Shown: positions 38,791-48,212 of the stretch, piece after piece
Layout: each line of letters begins with the position of its first letter
How positions within the stretch are numbered: position 1 is the first letter of the stretch
From: Thermomonas flagellata
GTDB lineage: Bacteria; Pseudomonadota; Gammaproteobacteria; Xanthomonadales; Xanthomonadaceae
NCBI RefSeq assembly: GCF_022419185.1
Contig: NZ_JAJOZK010000001.1
Span: 124,001 to 188,000 of the forward strand
Direction: 5' to 3'
Length of the DNA: 64,000 nucleotides
Notes under the pieces: model-generated
What the model saw: only the letters and a program-made list of their open reading frames with translations
Told to the model about the DNA's origin: nothing
Databases searched by the model: none
Program-made: the position numbers and the translations under genes

Positions 38791-39468
38791 ATGCAGCCGA
38801 CCGTGATCGCCCCGTCCATCCTGTCCGCCGACTTCGCGAAGCTGGGCGCGGAGGTGGAGGCCGTGCTCGCCGCCGGCGCCGACTGGGTGCACTTCGACGT
38901 GATGGACAACCATTACGTGCCCAACCTCACCATCGGCCCGCTGGTGTGCGAGGCGCTGCGCAAGCACGGCATCACCGCGCCGATCGACGTGCACCTGATG
39001 GTGGAGCCGGTGGACCGGATCGTGCCGGACTTCGCCAAGGCCGGGGCCAGCCTGATCAGCTTCCATCCCGAGGCCAGCCGCCACGTGCACCGCACCATCC
39101 AGCTGATCAAGGCGCAGGGCTGCCAGGCCGGGCTGGTGCTCAACCCGGCCACCCCGGTGGAGGTGCTGGACTGGGTGCTGGAGGACCTCGACCTGGTGCT
39201 GCTGATGTCGGTCAACCCCGGCTTCGGCGGGCAGGCGTTCATCCCGTCCGCGCTGGACAAGCTGCGCCAGGTGCGGGCGCGGATCGACGCCTGCGGCAAG
39301 CCGATCCGGCTGGAGATCGACGGCGGCGTGAAGCCGGAGAACATCGGCGCGATTGCGGCCGCCGGGGCCGACACCTTCGTCGCCGGCAGCGCCATCTTCG
39401 GCCAGCCCGACTACGCCGCGATCATCGCGCGCATGAAGCAGGCGGTGGCGCAGGCGCGCGGCGGCTGA
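38791..39468 (+). CDS. rpe: Ribulose-phosphate 3-epimerase
   Basis: A 225-residue TIM-barrel enzyme interconverting ribulose 5-phosphate and xylulose 5-phosphate. Signatures: [13 protein letters not shown], the metal-binding [17 protein letters not shown] and [21 protein letters not shown], and the phosphate-binding IDGGV followed by [19 protein letters not shown] site lies 6 nt before the ATG at 38791, and a TATACACT element lies upstream. In many relatives it neighbours trpE, as it does here (with one gene in between). Confidence 0.95.
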   Translation: MQPTVIAPSILSADFAKLGAEVEAVLAAGADWVHFDVMDNHYVPNLTIGPLVCEALRKHGITAPIDVHLMVEPVDRIVPDFAKAGASLISFHPEASRHVHRTIQLIKAQGCQAGLVLNPATPVEVLDWVLEDLDLVLLMSVNPGFGGQAFIPSALDKLRQVRARIDACGKPIRLEIDGGVKPENIGAIAAAGADTFVAGSAIFGQPDYAAIIARMKQAVAQARGG

Positions 39469-39485
39469 GGCCGCGCACGCCGCGC

Positions 39486-40163
39486 TCAGTGGCGGGAGGT
39501 CGCGGTGCCTGTCGCCGCGACCGCCACGCAGCAGGTGCTGCAATAGCAGGTACTGCCCGGCGTGTCGCGCGAACAGCAGCGTTCGCTGCTGCAGCCTTGG
39601 GTGGCGTTGCAAACGGCTTGCAGGTGGGGGTGGCCGGCGCAACCCCCGGCAGGGAGCGCGGGGCGCGCCGTGGAAATAGCGGCATGCGTCTCCTGCGCGC
39701 CGGTGATGCCGGTCTCGGGCGCGAAGTCGACTTCGCAGACGTTGCGCGAATAGACGATGCCGGGGATGGTCTTGGTGGTCTTGCCTATCACCTGGAACAC
39801 ATAGCGACCCGCCTCCCCGAAGACTTTGCGGGGATGGAACTTGCCGTCGTCGGCGCGCTGCAGGGCCAGCTGCTGCTGCGCATCGAACTCGAATCCGCCG
39901 CGCACCATCGGCGGCAGGAACTGGGCGCCGTCCTCGGGGCGATAGAGATACATGCGCCCGCCATCGGGACGCAGGATGCTGATCTCGCGCACGTCGGACA
40001 TGTCGTGCGGCACGATCCGCAGGACCTGGCCCTGCTGGCGCACGGAACAGGTGCCGGCGTCCGCGGCGGACTGCGCATGGATGGCGCCCGGCGACAGCCC
40101 GAGCCAGGCCGCAAGGACGAATGCGATGGGCGTCGCGGCGCGGAAAAACGAAACTCTGCGCAT
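39486..40163 (-). CDS. Secreted protein with a nine-cysteine C-terminal tail, unknown family
   Basis: A 225-residue precursor with a signal peptide (MRRVSFFRAATPIAFVLAAW, cleavage near AIHA-Q at 30/31). The mature region 31-150 has a beta-rich pattern (VREISILRPDGGRMYLYRPE, AGRYVFQVIGKTTKT) with Cys39 and Cys143. The tail from residue 175 packs nine cysteines into 38 residues (175, 185, 191, 196, 197, 206, 208, 211, 212), with CC pairs in SERCCSRD and CYCSTCC, and ends without further domains. I do not recognise it. Cystine knots, metal binding or post-translational modification are possibilities. The ATG at 40163 follows an AAGGGG site; 40181 is an alternative. Its stop is 17 bp from that of rpe. 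Confidence 0.65.
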   Translation of the reverse strand: MRRVSFFRAATPIAFVLAAWLGLSPGAIHAQSAADAGTCSVRQQGQVLRIVPHDMSDVREISILRPDGGRMYLYRPEDGAQFLPPMVRGGFEFDAQQQLALQRADDGKFHPRKVFGEAGRYVFQVIGKTTKTIPGIVYSRNVCEVDFAPETGITGAQETHAAISTARPALPAGGCAGHPHLQAVCNATQGCSSERCCSRDTPGSTCYCSTCCVAVAATGTATSRH

Positions 40164-40526
40164 CTGCCTGCCCCTTAGCATGTGCAGTCCTGCCTCTACT
40201 ACCATGCGCCATGCGGAGCGTCAATGCCGGCCTGGTCTGCCGCGCCGCGCACAGAAAAACGCCGATGCCACGGGAGGGGAGGGGTGGGCACCGGCGTCCG
40301 GGGAATGGGTTCGGGCGTCCTGCCCTTCCGTCGTCCCTGCGATGGCCTTCGATGCTGCGCGCGGGATGTGACGCCGGCGTGACCGTGGCGGGGCAACCCT
40401 GCGACGCGCGCGGCGGGCGGCGATGCTACAGTGGCGACTCGGGGCAGCGGCTTGCGGACGGCGGATTCGGCTGGCGAAGGTGGCGCACGCACGCCGGCGC
40501 TGCCTGCTGTTGAAGGATGCCTGCGT
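40164..40526. other. 363-bp gap between the cysteine-rich protein and trpE
   Basis: I see no gene here. The stretch should hold the divergent promoters of the cysteine-rich gene and trpE. A TACAGT element (40427-40432) is a possible trpE -10, about 95 bp before the start codon. I found no tryptophan-rich leader peptide or attenuator-like paired hairpins before trpE. Confidence 0.5.
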
Positions 40527-42002
40527 TTGTTGACCCACGACCGCTTCCTGCGCTACGCCGCCGACGGCCATACCTTGGTGCCGCTGGTGCGCGAAGTCCC
40601 CGCCGACCTCGATACCCCGCTGTCGGTCTATCTCAAGCTGGCCGACGGCCCGCACACCTACCTGTTCGAATCGGTGGAAGGCGGCGAGCGCTTCGGCCGC
40701 TATTCGATCATCGGCCTGCCGGCGCGGCGGGTGTACGAAGTCCGCGGCCACGCCCTGACCGTGCGCGAGCACGGCGAGGTGGTGGAGACGCGCGAGGTGG
40801 CCGATCCGTTGGCCGAGGTCGAGCGCCTGCGCGCGCAGCAACGGGTGCCGCGGGTCGAGGGCCTGCCCGGGTTCACCGGTGGCCTGGTCGGCTGGTTCGG
40901 CTTCGAGTGCATCGAGTACATCGAGCCGCGCCTGCGCGCCCACCCGAAGCCGGACGAGCTGGGCACGCCCGACATCCTGCTGATGCTCAGCGACGAGCTG
41001 GCGGTGTTCGACAACCTCAAGGGCCGGCTGTACCTCATCGTGCATGCCGACCCGCGCGCGCCGCAGGCCTGGGCGCGCGCCAACCGCCGGCTGGACGCGC
41101 TCACCCATCGCCTGCGCCACGCCGGCGCGCCGTATCCGGAGACGCTGCAGCCGGCGGCGCTGGACGAGGCCGATTTCGTCAGCGGCTTCACCCGCGAAGG
41201 CTTCATCGCCGCGGTCGAGCAGGTGAAGGACTACATCCGCGCCGGCGATGCGTTCCAGGTGGTGCTCAGCCAGCGCCTGAGCGTGCCGTTCCGCGCCCGC
41301 CCGGTGGACGTCTACCGCGCCCTGCGCGCGCTCAACCCCTCGCCGTACATGTACTTCCTCGACACCGGCGCGACCCAGGTGGTCGGTTCCTCGCCGGAGA
41401 TCCTGGCGCGCCTGCAGGATGGCAAGGTGACGGTGCGCCCGATCGCCGGCACCCGCCCGCGCGGGCGCACGCCGGAAGAGGACCGCGCGCTGGAGGCCGA
41501 GCTGCTGGCCGACCCCAAGGAGCGTGCCGAGCACCTGATGCTGATCGACCTCGGCCGCAATGATGCCGGGCGGGTGTCGCAGGCGGGCAGCGTGGAGGTG
41601 CGCGAGCGCTTCGTGATCGAACGCTACAGCCACGTCATGCACATCGTCAGCGAGGTCACCGGCCGCCTGCAGGACGGCCTGAGCTATGCCGACGTGCTGC
41701 GCGCGACATTCCCCGCCGGCACCGTGTCCGGCGCGCCCAAGATCCGCGCGCTGGAGATCATCCGCCAGCTCGAGCCGGTGAAGCGCAACGTGTACGCCGG
41801 CGCGATCGGCTACCTCGGCTGGCACGGTGATGCCGATACCGCCATCGCCATCCGCACCGCGGTGATCCAGGACGGCCGCCTGCACGTGCAGGCCGGCGCC
41901 GGGATCGTGTACGACTCCGACCCGCAGAAGGAGTGGGAGGAGACCATGAACAAGGGCCGCGCCCTGTTCCGCGCGGTGGCGCAGGCGGCGCGCGGGCTGT
42001 GA
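40527..42002 (+). CDS. trpE: Anthranilate synthase component I
   Basis: A 491-residue large subunit that makes anthranilate from chorismate, with ammonia from TrpG. The feedback-site region LESVEG-like appears as LFESVEGGERFGRYS, and the catalytic chorismate-binding half has FQVVLSQRL, PSPYMYFLD, PIAGTRPRGRTPEEDRALEAE, LIDLGRNDAGRV and AGAGIVYDSDPQKEWEET. Family homology begins at LTHDRFLRYAADGH, and no ATG or GTG is close, so the start is probably TTG at 40527 (or 40530) behind a GAAGGA site. The reading frame stays open upstream to a GTG at 40431. trpG lies 2.6 kb downstream. Confidence 0.93.
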   Translation: MLTHDRFLRYAADGHTLVPLVREVPADLDTPLSVYLKLADGPHTYLFESVEGGERFGRYSIIGLPARRVYEVRGHALTVREHGEVVETREVADPLAEVERLRAQQRVPRVEGLPGFTGGLVGWFGFECIEYIEPRLRAHPKPDELGTPDILLMLSDELAVFDNLKGRLYLIVHADPRAPQAWARANRRLDALTHRLRHAGAPYPETLQPAALDEADFVSGFTREGFIAAVEQVKDYIRAGDAFQVVLSQRLSVPFRARPVDVYRALRALNPSPYMYFLDTGATQVVGSSPEILARLQDGKVTVRPIAGTRPRGRTPEEDRALEAELLADPKERAEHLMLIDLGRNDAGRVSQAGSVEVRERFVIERYSHVMHIVSEVTGRLQDGLSYADVLRATFPAGTVSGAPKIRALEIIRQLEPVKRNVYAGAIGYLGWHGDADTAIAIRTAVIQDGRLHVQAGAGIVYDSDPQKEWEETMNKGRALFRAVAQAARGL

Positions 42003-42151
42003 GCGTGTGCCCGCCGCGGGCCGGCGGTGGATGACGAAAAGTTCATGTCGGCGCAAGCCGGGCGAGAGGGGGGCGGGTGCAATCTGTCCCGGCGATGGGG
42101 ATGGATGCTCCATCGGACATGTCTTACCCACCCACTCGATAGGTACCCGCC

Positions 42152-42364
42152 ATGAACGTCACCCGCAACCTGCTGATCGCCGCCGCCCTGACCGCCTTCA
42201 CCGGCGTCGCGTTCGCCGCCACCCCGGCCGCCCCGGCGCAGGACGCCGCCCCGGCCAAGGAAGCGACCGCCGCCAAGCCGGCGCCGAAGAAGCACCACAA
42301 GAAGAAGGCCCACAAGAAGGCCGAGTCCACCGCCGCGACCCCGGCGGCCCCGGCCGGCAAGTGA
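42152..42364 (+). CDS. Small Asr-like (acid-shock-protein-like) periplasmic protein
   Basis: A 70-residue precursor with a signal peptide ending near VAFAA. The mature ~47 residues consist almost only of Ala, Pro, Lys, His, Thr and Glu, with KPAPKKHHKKKAHKKAES in the middle. This basic, low-complexity make-up is like E. coli Asr, which is cleaved in the periplasm and protects at low pH. Low complexity makes homology hard to prove. It ends before a strong terminator, and a two-component system starts just after that, which could regulate it. Confidence 0.65.
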   Translation: MNVTRNLLIAAALTAFTGVAFAATPAAPAQDAAPAKEATAAKPAPKKHHKKKAHKKAESTAATPAAPAGK

Positions 42365-42449
42365 TCTTGCAGGTCCTGTCCCCCCGCTTCCCCCGGGGTT
42401 GGACGCGGCCCTAGCCCCCTCGTCCGCCGCGTCTGCAGGACCGCAGGCC

Positions 42450-42488
42450 CATACCCCGCCGGTGCATGCCGGCGGGGTATGCTTTTTT
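42450..42488 (+). terminator. Strong intrinsic terminator after the Asr-like gene
   Basis: A perfect 13-bp stem (42450-42462 with 42469-42481, 6-nt loop) is followed by C and six T residues. It sits only 22 bp before the start of the next gene, so it separates the Asr-like gene from the regulator, or acts as a leader attenuator for the latter. Confidence 0.9.
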
Positions 42489-42510
42489 CCGAGGACAGGA
42501 TTTCAAGCCC

Positions 42511-43191
42511 ATGCGCATCCTGCTGGTCGAGGACGATCCCCACACCGCCGCGTTCGTGAGCAAGGGCCTGCGTGAGGACGGGCATGCCGTGGACCATGCC
42601 GCGGACGGCAAGCAGGGCCTGTTCCTGGCCACCACCGAGCCGTACGACGCGATCATCCTCGACCGCATGCTGCCGGGCCTGGACGGGCTGACCCTGTTGC
42701 AGACCCTGCGCGGCGCCGGCAACCGCGCGCCGATCCTGGTGCTGACCGCGCTCGGTGAGGTCGACCACCGGGTCGAAGGCCTGCGCGCCGGGGCCGACGA
42801 CTACCTGGTCAAGCCGTTCGCCTACGCCGAGCTGAGCGCGCGCCTGGACGGCATCGCCCGCCGCGTGCGCGCCGACGACGGCCAGCGCGAGGTGACCCGC
42901 CTGAAGGTCGGCGAACTGGAACTGGACCTGCTCGCACGCGAGGCCCGCCGCGGCGGCAAGCGGATCGAGCTGCAGCCGCGCGAGTTCCGCCTGCTGGAAT
43001 ACCTGATGCGCCACGCCGGCCAGGTGGTGACCCGCACCATGCTGCTGGAAGGCGTGTGGGACTACCACTTCGACCCGCAGACCAACGTGATCGACGTGCA
43101 CATCAGCCGCCTGCGGCAGAAGATCGACCACGGCTTCGAGCGGCCGCTGGTGCAGACCGTGCGCGGGGCCGGCTACCGGCTGGTCGAATGA
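42511..43191 (+). CDS. OmpR-family response regulator
   Basis: A 226-residue regulator with a receiver domain (LVEDDP, phospho-acceptor Asp51 in IILDRMLPG, Lys in [10 protein letters not shown]) and a winged-helix effector ([43 protein letters not shown]). It resembles CusR/QseB-like regulators, but the stimulus cannot be told. A GAGGACAGG stretch upstream is the ribosome-binding site. The stop overlaps the kinase start (ATGA). The pair interrupts the otherwise contiguous trpE and trpGDC genes. Confidence 0.87.
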   Translation: MRILLVEDDPHTAAFVSKGLREDGHAVDHAADGKQGLFLATTEPYDAIILDRMLPGLDGLTLLQTLRGAGNRAPILVLTALGEVDHRVEGLRAGADDYLVKPFAYAELSARLDGIARRVRADDGQREVTRLKVGELELDLLAREARRGGKRIELQPREFRLLEYLMRHAGQVVTRTMLLEGVWDYHFDPQTNVIDVHISRLRQKIDHGFERPLVQTVRGAGYRLVE

Positions 43192-44543
43192 GGCGGCCGC
43201 TGCTGTCCACCAGCGCGCGCCTGGCGCTGGCGGTGGCCGGTGCCTTCCTGCTGGCCTGGGTGGTGCTCGGTGCCGGGGTCTACCTGACCGTCTCCACCCT
43301 GCTGCTCGACGACGTGCGCGGGTTGGTGCGCAGCGACGCCCAGAACCTGGAGGACATCCACCGCCACGGCGGGCGCGCGCTGCTGCTGCAGGAGCTGCGC
43401 CAGCGGATCGAGGACGAGGGCGACCCGGACGCGATCTATGCGCTGCAGACCGCGGCCGGCGAGGCGCTGGTCGGGCGCCTGCCGCCCGGGCCGCTGCCGG
43501 CGAGCGGCACCCGCTGGGTCGAGTTCCTGCAGAGCCCGCAGGACCCGGACGAGCACGTGCTGCGCGTAGTCGCCCAGATCCGCCGCCTGCACGGCGGCGA
43601 CCTGCTGCTGGTCGGCCAACGCCTGCGCGGGCAGGACCGCTTCCTCCTGCTCATGCAGCGTGCGGCGCTGCTGGCGCTGCTGGTGGCCGCCAGCCTCGGT
43701 GCGGTGGTTGGTTGGTTGACCTCGCGCTGGGTCGCGCGCCGGCTGCAGCAGTTCAACGCGGTGGCCGACCGTGTCGGCGCCGGCGAGCTGGCCCTGCGCG
43801 TGCGCCCCGACCACAGTGGCGACGCCTTCGACCGCCTGGCGCAGCGCTTCAACGGCATGCTCGACCGCATCGGCGAGCTGCTGGAGGGCGTGCGCCACGC
43901 CACCGACCACATCGCGCACGACCTGCGCACTCCGCTGACCCGCCTGCGCAACCGGCTGGAACTGCTGCGCGACCAGCCGCAGCCGGAGCCGACCCGGGCC
44001 GGGCTGGACGCCGCGATCGCCGAGACCGACCAGCTGCTGCAGTCGTTCGGCGCGCTGCTGCGGCTGGCGCGGATCGAGGCGCAGGCGCCGGTGCACGATG
44101 CGCCGGTGCTGGACCTGCGCGAGCTGGCCGCGGACGCGGCCGAGCTGTACACCCCGGTGGCGCAGGAGCGCGGCATCCGGATCGTGGCCGCGCTGGCCGA
44201 CGCCGGCGTGCGCGGCGACCGCGACCAGCTGTTCCAGCTGCTGGTCAACCTGCTCGACAACGCGGTCAAGTACGCCCCGGCCGGCAGCGAGGTCGCGCTC
44301 TCGCTCTGGCGCGAGGACGCGCACGCGGTGCTGGAGGTCGCCGACCGCGGCCCCGGCATCCCGGAGGCCGACCGCGAGCGGGTGTTCGACCGCTTCCAGC
44401 GGCTGGAAGCGCACCGCGGCTCGCCCGGCACCGGGCTGGGCCTGAGCCTGGTGCGCGCGATCGTGCAGCGCCACGGCGGGCGCGTCGCCCTGCTCGACCA
44501 CCAGCCCGGTCTGCGCGTGCGGGTGGAGCTGCCGGCCGCCTGA
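43188..44543 (+). CDS. Sensor histidine kinase
   Basis: A 451-residue inner-membrane kinase with membrane segments at about 12-34 and 152-172, a ~115-residue periplasmic sensor in between, a HAMP domain ([20 protein letters not shown]), and the H-box [18 protein letters not shown] (His near 244). The ATPase boxes are [30 protein letters not shown] and [13 protein letters not shown]. It is the partner of the regulator it overlaps. Candidate targets by position are the Asr-like protein or the trp genes; this is inference. Confidence 0.87.
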   Translation: MRRPLLSTSARLALAVAGAFLLAWVVLGAGVYLTVSTLLLDDVRGLVRSDAQNLEDIHRHGGRALLLQELRQRIEDEGDPDAIYALQTAAGEALVGRLPPGPLPASGTRWVEFLQSPQDPDEHVLRVVAQIRRLHGGDLLLVGQRLRGQDRFLLLMQRAALLALLVAASLGAVVGWLTSRWVARRLQQFNAVADRVGAGELALRVRPDHSGDAFDRLAQRFNGMLDRIGELLEGVRHATDHIAHDLRTPLTRLRNRLELLRDQPQPEPTRAGLDAAIAETDQLLQSFGALLRLARIEAQAPVHDAPVLDLRELAADAAELYTPVAQERGIRIVAALADAGVRGDRDQLFQLLVNLLDNAVKYAPAGSEVALSLWREDAHAVLEVADRGPGIPEADRERVFDRFQRLEAHRGSPGTGLGLSLVRAIVQRHGGRVALLDHQPGLRVRVELPAA

Positions 44544-44603
44544 GCCGGCGGCCTGCGGTATCCTGCGCGGCCCGGCCGCGCCCACGGAGCCGCACCGCCC
44601 GCC

Positions 44604-45182
44604 ATGTTGCTGGTGATCGACAACTACGACAGCTTCACCTTCAACCTCGTGCAGTACCTGCAGGAGCTGGGTGCCGAGGTGCGGGTGGAGCGCAACGACG
44701 CGCTCGACGTGGACGTGATCGCGGCGCTGGCGCCGGAGAAGATCGTGCTCTCGCCGGGGCCGTGCACCCCGAACGAGGCCGGCGTCTGCCTGGACGTGAT
44801 CGCCCGCCTGGGGCCGCGGGTGCCGATCCTCGGGGTCTGCCTCGGCCACCAGAGCATCGGCCAGGCCTACGGCGGGCGGGTGGTGCGTGCCGGCAGCATC
44901 ATGCACGGCAAGACCTCGCCGATCCGCCACACTGGCACCGGCGTGTTCGCCGGCTTGCCGGATCCGTTCCAGGCCACCCGCTACCACTCGCTGGTGGTCG
45001 AGCAGGCCAGTCTGCCGGACTGCCTGGAGGTCACTGCCTGGACCGAGACCGCCGACGGCGGGCGCGAGGCGATCATGGGCCTGCGCCACCGCCAGCACCC
45101 GGTCGAGGGCGTGCAGTTCCACCCCGAGTCGATCCTCACCGAGCACGGCCACGCCCTGCTGCGCAACTTCCTGGAGCGCTGA
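44604..45182 (+). CDS. trpG: Anthranilate/para-aminobenzoate synthase glutamine amidotransferase
   Basis: A 192-residue class I glutaminase: [13 protein letters not shown] at the start, oxyanion segment [12 protein letters not shown], nucleophile elbow [18 protein letters not shown] (Cys near 79), and the His-Glu pair in [13 protein letters not shown]. It supplies ammonia to TrpE, and since I see no second copy here it may also serve PabB. It is followed by trpD after 2 bp. Confidence 0.93.
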   Translation: MLLVIDNYDSFTFNLVQYLQELGAEVRVERNDALDVDVIAALAPEKIVLSPGPCTPNEAGVCLDVIARLGPRVPILGVCLGHQSIGQAYGGRVVRAGSIMHGKTSPIRHTGTGVFAGLPDPFQATRYHSLVVEQASLPDCLEVTAWTETADGGREAIMGLRHRQHPVEGVQFHPESILTEHGHALLRNFLER

Positions 45183-45184
45183 GC

Positions 45185-46222
45185 ATGCCGATCACCCCGC
45201 AGGAGGCGCTGCAGCGCACGATCGAGCACCGCGAGATCTTCTTCGACGAGATGGTGCAGCTGATGCGCCAGATCATGCGCGGCGAGGTCAGCCCGGTGAT
45301 GACCGCGGCGATCCTGACCGGGCTGCGGGTGAAGAAGGAAACCGTCGGCGAGATCGCGGCCGCCGCCAGCGTGCTGCGCGAATTCGCGCGGCCGGTGCAG
45401 GTGGCGGACAGGGCGCACCTGGTGGACATCGTCGGCACCGGCGGCGACGGCGCCCACACCTTCAACATCTCCACCGCCAGCATGTTCGTGGCCGCGGCCG
45501 CCGGGGCCAAGGTCGCCAAGCACGGCAACCGCAGCGTGTCGTCTAAGTCGGGCAGCGCGGACGTGCTGGAGGCGCTGGGCGCCGCGATCGAGCTGCAGCC
45601 GGAGCAGGTCGGGGCCTGCATCGACCGCTGCGGGATCGGCTTCATGTTCGCGCCGATCCACCATCCGGCGATGAAGGCGGTCTCCCCGGTGCGGCGCGAG
45701 ATGGGCGTGCGCACCCTGTTCAACATCCTCGGGCCCCTGACCAACCCGGCCGGCGCCCCGGCGATCCTGATGGGCGTGTTCCACCCCGACCTGGTCGGCA
45801 TCCAGGTGCGGGTGCTGCAGGAGCTGGGCGCCGAGCGCGCGCTGGTGGTGTGGGGGCGCGACGGCATGGACGAGCTCTCGCTCGGCGCCGCCACCCTGGT
45901 CGGCGAGCTGCGCGACGGCCAGGTGCGCGAGTACGAGCTGCATCCGGAGGACTTCGGCATCGCCATGGCGCACAGCCGCAACCTGCGGGTGGCGGACGCC
46001 GCCGAATCGAAGGCGATGCTGCTGGCCGCGCTGGAGAACCGCGAGGGCCTGCCGCGCGAGATCGTGGCCTACAACGCCGGCGCCGCGCTGTACGCGGCCG
46101 GCATCGCCGAGGACATCGCCGACGGCATCGCGCGCGCGCGCCGCGCGCTGGCCGACGGCAGCGCGCGCGACCGCCTCGACGCCTACGTCGCCACCACCCG
46201 CGCCCTGGCGGAGGCGGCATGA
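45185..46222 (+). CDS. trpD: Anthranilate phosphoribosyltransferase
   Basis: A 345-residue enzyme joining anthranilate to PRPP. The PRPP-binding motif [19 protein letters not shown] (about residues 80-98), the [21 protein letters not shown] segment and [12 protein letters not shown] are all present, as are [10 protein letters not shown] and the metal-binding GMDELS. It starts 2 bp after trpG and overlaps trpC by 4 bp. Confidence 0.95.
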   Translation: MPITPQEALQRTIEHREIFFDEMVQLMRQIMRGEVSPVMTAAILTGLRVKKETVGEIAAAASVLREFARPVQVADRAHLVDIVGTGGDGAHTFNISTASMFVAAAAGAKVAKHGNRSVSSKSGSADVLEALGAAIELQPEQVGACIDRCGIGFMFAPIHHPAMKAVSPVRREMGVRTLFNILGPLTNPAGAPAILMGVFHPDLVGIQVRVLQELGAERALVVWGRDGMDELSLGAATLVGELRDGQVREYELHPEDFGIAMAHSRNLRVADAAESKAMLLAALENREGLPREIVAYNAGAALYAAGIAEDIADGIARARRALADGSARDRLDAYVATTRALAEAA

Positions 46223-47007
46223 GCACCATCCTCGACACCATCCTCACCCGCAAGCACGCGGAAGTGGCCGCGCGCCGCGCGCAGGTGCCGCTCGCCGAGC
46301 TGCGCGCGCGCGCGGCCGACGCCCCGCCGCCGCGCGGCTTCGCCGATGCCATCGCCGCCCGGGTCGCGGCCGGGCGGGCGGCGGTGATCGCCGAGGTGAA
46401 GAAGGCCAGCCCGAGCCAGGGCGTGATCCGCGCCGACTTCGACCCGGCCGCGATCGCGCGCAGCTACGCCGCCGCCGGCGCGGCCTGTTTGTCGGTGCTG
46501 ACCGACGTCGACTTCTTCCAGGGCCACGATGCCTACCTGCAGCAGGCGCGCGCCGCCTGCGCGCTGCCGGTGCTGCGCAAGGACTTCGTGGTCGATGCCT
46601 ACCAGATCCACGAGGCGCGCGCGCTGGGCGCCGACTGCGTGCTGCTGATCGCCGCCGCGCTGGACGATGCGCAACTGTCGGAGTTCGGTTTCCTCGCCGC
46701 CGAGCTGGGCCTGGACGTGCTGCTGGAAGTGCACGACCTGGACGAGCTGGAGCGCGCGCTGCCGGTGCCGGCGCGCCTGCTCGGCATCAACAACCGCAAC
46801 CTGAAGACCTTCGAGGTCTCGCTGCAGACCACGCTCGACCTGCTGCCGGCGGTGCCGGCCGACCGCGTGCTGGTGACCGAGAGCGGCATCCACACCCCGG
46901 CCGACGTGGCGCGCATGCGCGCGGCCGGCGTGCATGCCTTCCTGGTCGGCGAGGCGTTCATGCGCCAGCCCGACCCGGGCGCGGCGCTACGGGCCTTGTT
47001 CGCATGA
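46219..47007 (+). CDS. trpC: Indole-3-glycerol-phosphate synthase
   Basis: A 262-residue TIM-barrel enzyme that closes the indole ring. Catalytic and binding motifs: [72 protein letters not shown] and [11 protein letters not shown]. It is monofunctional, with no TrpF fused. It overlaps both trpD and the HAD phosphatase gene by 4 bp. TrpF, TrpA and TrpB are not in the window. Confidence 0.95.
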   Translation: MSTILDTILTRKHAEVAARRAQVPLAELRARAADAPPPRGFADAIAARVAAGRAAVIAEVKKASPSQGVIRADFDPAAIARSYAAAGAACLSVLTDVDFFQGHDAYLQQARAACALPVLRKDFVVDAYQIHEARALGADCVLLIAAALDDAQLSEFGFLAAELGLDVLLEVHDLDELERALPVPARLLGINNRNLKTFEVSLQTTLDLLPAVPADRVLVTESGIHTPADVARMRAAGVHAFLVGEAFMRQPDPGAALRALFA

Positions 47008-47723
47008 CCGCGGCCTACCCGCCGCCGCGGGACGAGGCGCCGCTGGTGGTGTTCGACTTCGACCACACCCTGTACGACGGCGACTCCGGCAGCCACCTCT
47101 TCAAGTGGCTGATCGACCGCGCTTGGTGGCGGCGCGCGCTGGCGCTGCTGCTGGCGCCGGTGGCCGGCCCGCTGGTGGCGTTCCTGCCGACCCGCCGTGC
47201 CGGCATCTCGGCCTTCGTCTGGGCCGGCACCGTGGGCGTGCATGACCGCACAACGCTGGAGGTGCTGATCGGCCGCTACGTCGCGCTGCATGGACACGCC
47301 CTCCAGGCGCGTCTGCTGCCGCGGGCGCTGGAGGTGTTCCAGAAGCACCGCGCGCACGGGGATCGCGTGCTGGTGGCCACCGGCGCCCCGCCGGAACTGG
47401 CGCGCGCGATCCTGGCGCTGGCCGGGCATGGCGACGTGCCGGTGATCGGCACCCTGCTGGCGCCGCGCCTAGGCGGAATGGGCGCGCGGCGGCACTGTCA
47501 CCATGCGATGAAGATGGCCATGATCCGCGCGGCCGGCTATGCCCAGCCGGTGGCGCAGGCCTATTCCGACAGCAGCGCCGACCTCCCGCTGCTGCAGGCC
47601 GCGGCGCGGCCGGTGGTGGTCAATCCCAAGCCGGGGCGGGTGGCGTGGTTCCGGCGCGTGCTGCCGGCGGGGACGCCGATCCTGCACTGGGGCAGCCGCG
47701 GGCGCGGCGGCGATCCGGCCTGA
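47004..47723 (+). CDS. HAD-IB-type phosphatase, SerB-like
   Basis: A 239-residue HAD-superfamily hydrolase with the catalytic motif [15 protein letters not shown] (Asp nucleophile near residue 18), a helical cap, motif [14 protein letters not shown] and motif III with [11 protein letters not shown]. The HAD-IB subfamily contains phosphoserine phosphatases and phosphatidylglycerophosphatase-like enzymes. Its ATG overlaps the trpC stop (ATGA), so it is translated with the tryptophan genes. A link through serine (used by TrpB) is possible but not shown; the substrate is unknown. Confidence 0.82.
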   Translation: MTAAYPPPRDEAPLVVFDFDHTLYDGDSGSHLFKWLIDRAWWRRALALLLAPVAGPLVAFLPTRRAGISAFVWAGTVGVHDRTTLEVLIGRYVALHGHALQARLLPRALEVFQKHRAHGDRVLVATGAPPELARAILALAGHGDVPVIGTLLAPRLGGMGARRHCHHAMKMAMIRAAGYAQPVAQAYSDSSADLPLLQAAARPVVVNPKPGRVAWFRRVLPAGTPILHWGSRGRGGDPA

Positions 47724-47738
47724 TCCGGCGGCGCGCCC

Positions 47739-48206
47739 TCAGTCGCCGAGCGCCTTGACGAAGCGCACCGAGCTGTCCTTGTAGCCGCAGGCGCGGTAGA
47801 ACGCATGCGCCTCGGTGCGCTGCGCGCCGGAGGTCAGCTCGATCCGCGCCGCGCCGCCGGCGCGCGCGCGGCGTTCGGCCTCCTTCAGCAGGGCGCGGCC
47901 GATGCCCTGGCCCTGCGCGCTGTTGGTCACCACCAGCGCGGTCACCCGGCAGGTGGTGGTGCCCAGCGGCAGGTAGTACATGAAATCCAGCGCGACCAGC
48001 CCACACACCGCGCCGGCGCGGCGCGCGACCACCAGCGCCTGGCGGTCGTTGGCGAGGATCGCCGCGATCCGCTCGGCCGCCTCGTCGAGTTCGCAGGGAT
48101 AGCCCAGCTCGGTCAGCAGCCGCGCCACGTCGTCGGCGTCGGCCACCATCGCGTTGCGCAGGTCGACGCCGGGCAGGTGGCGGCCGGGGGCGAACGCGCG
48201 GCTCAT
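47739..48206 (-). CDS. GNAT-family N-acetyltransferase
   Basis: A 155-residue acetyltransferase with the acetyl-CoA-binding motif A in VTNSAQGQGIGRALLKEAE (about residues 92-110) and the ending RTEAHAFYRACGYKDSSVRF, where the tyrosine is the usual general acid. The substrate is unknown. It starts 6 bp after the clp stop on the same strand and is probably co-transcribed with it. Confidence 0.85.
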   Translation of the reverse strand: MSRAFAPGRHLPGVDLRNAMVADADDVARLLTELGYPCELDEAAERIAAILANDRQALVVARRAGAVCGLVALDFMYYLPLGTTTCRVTALVVTNSAQGQGIGRALLKEAERRARAGGAARIELTSGAQRTEAHAFYRACGYKDSSVRFVKALGD

Positions 48207-48212
48207 GCCGGG

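Noticed and set aside
39486-40163. RiPP precursor with modification operon
   Set aside because: The cysteine-rich tail invites this, but the neighbours are rpe and trpE and no radical SAM, lanthionine, YcaO or transporter gene is near. Kept only as an unknown secreted protein.
40264-40400. trp attenuator before trpE
   Set aside because: No short leader frame with consecutive Trp codons and no alternative hairpin set with a T-run was found.
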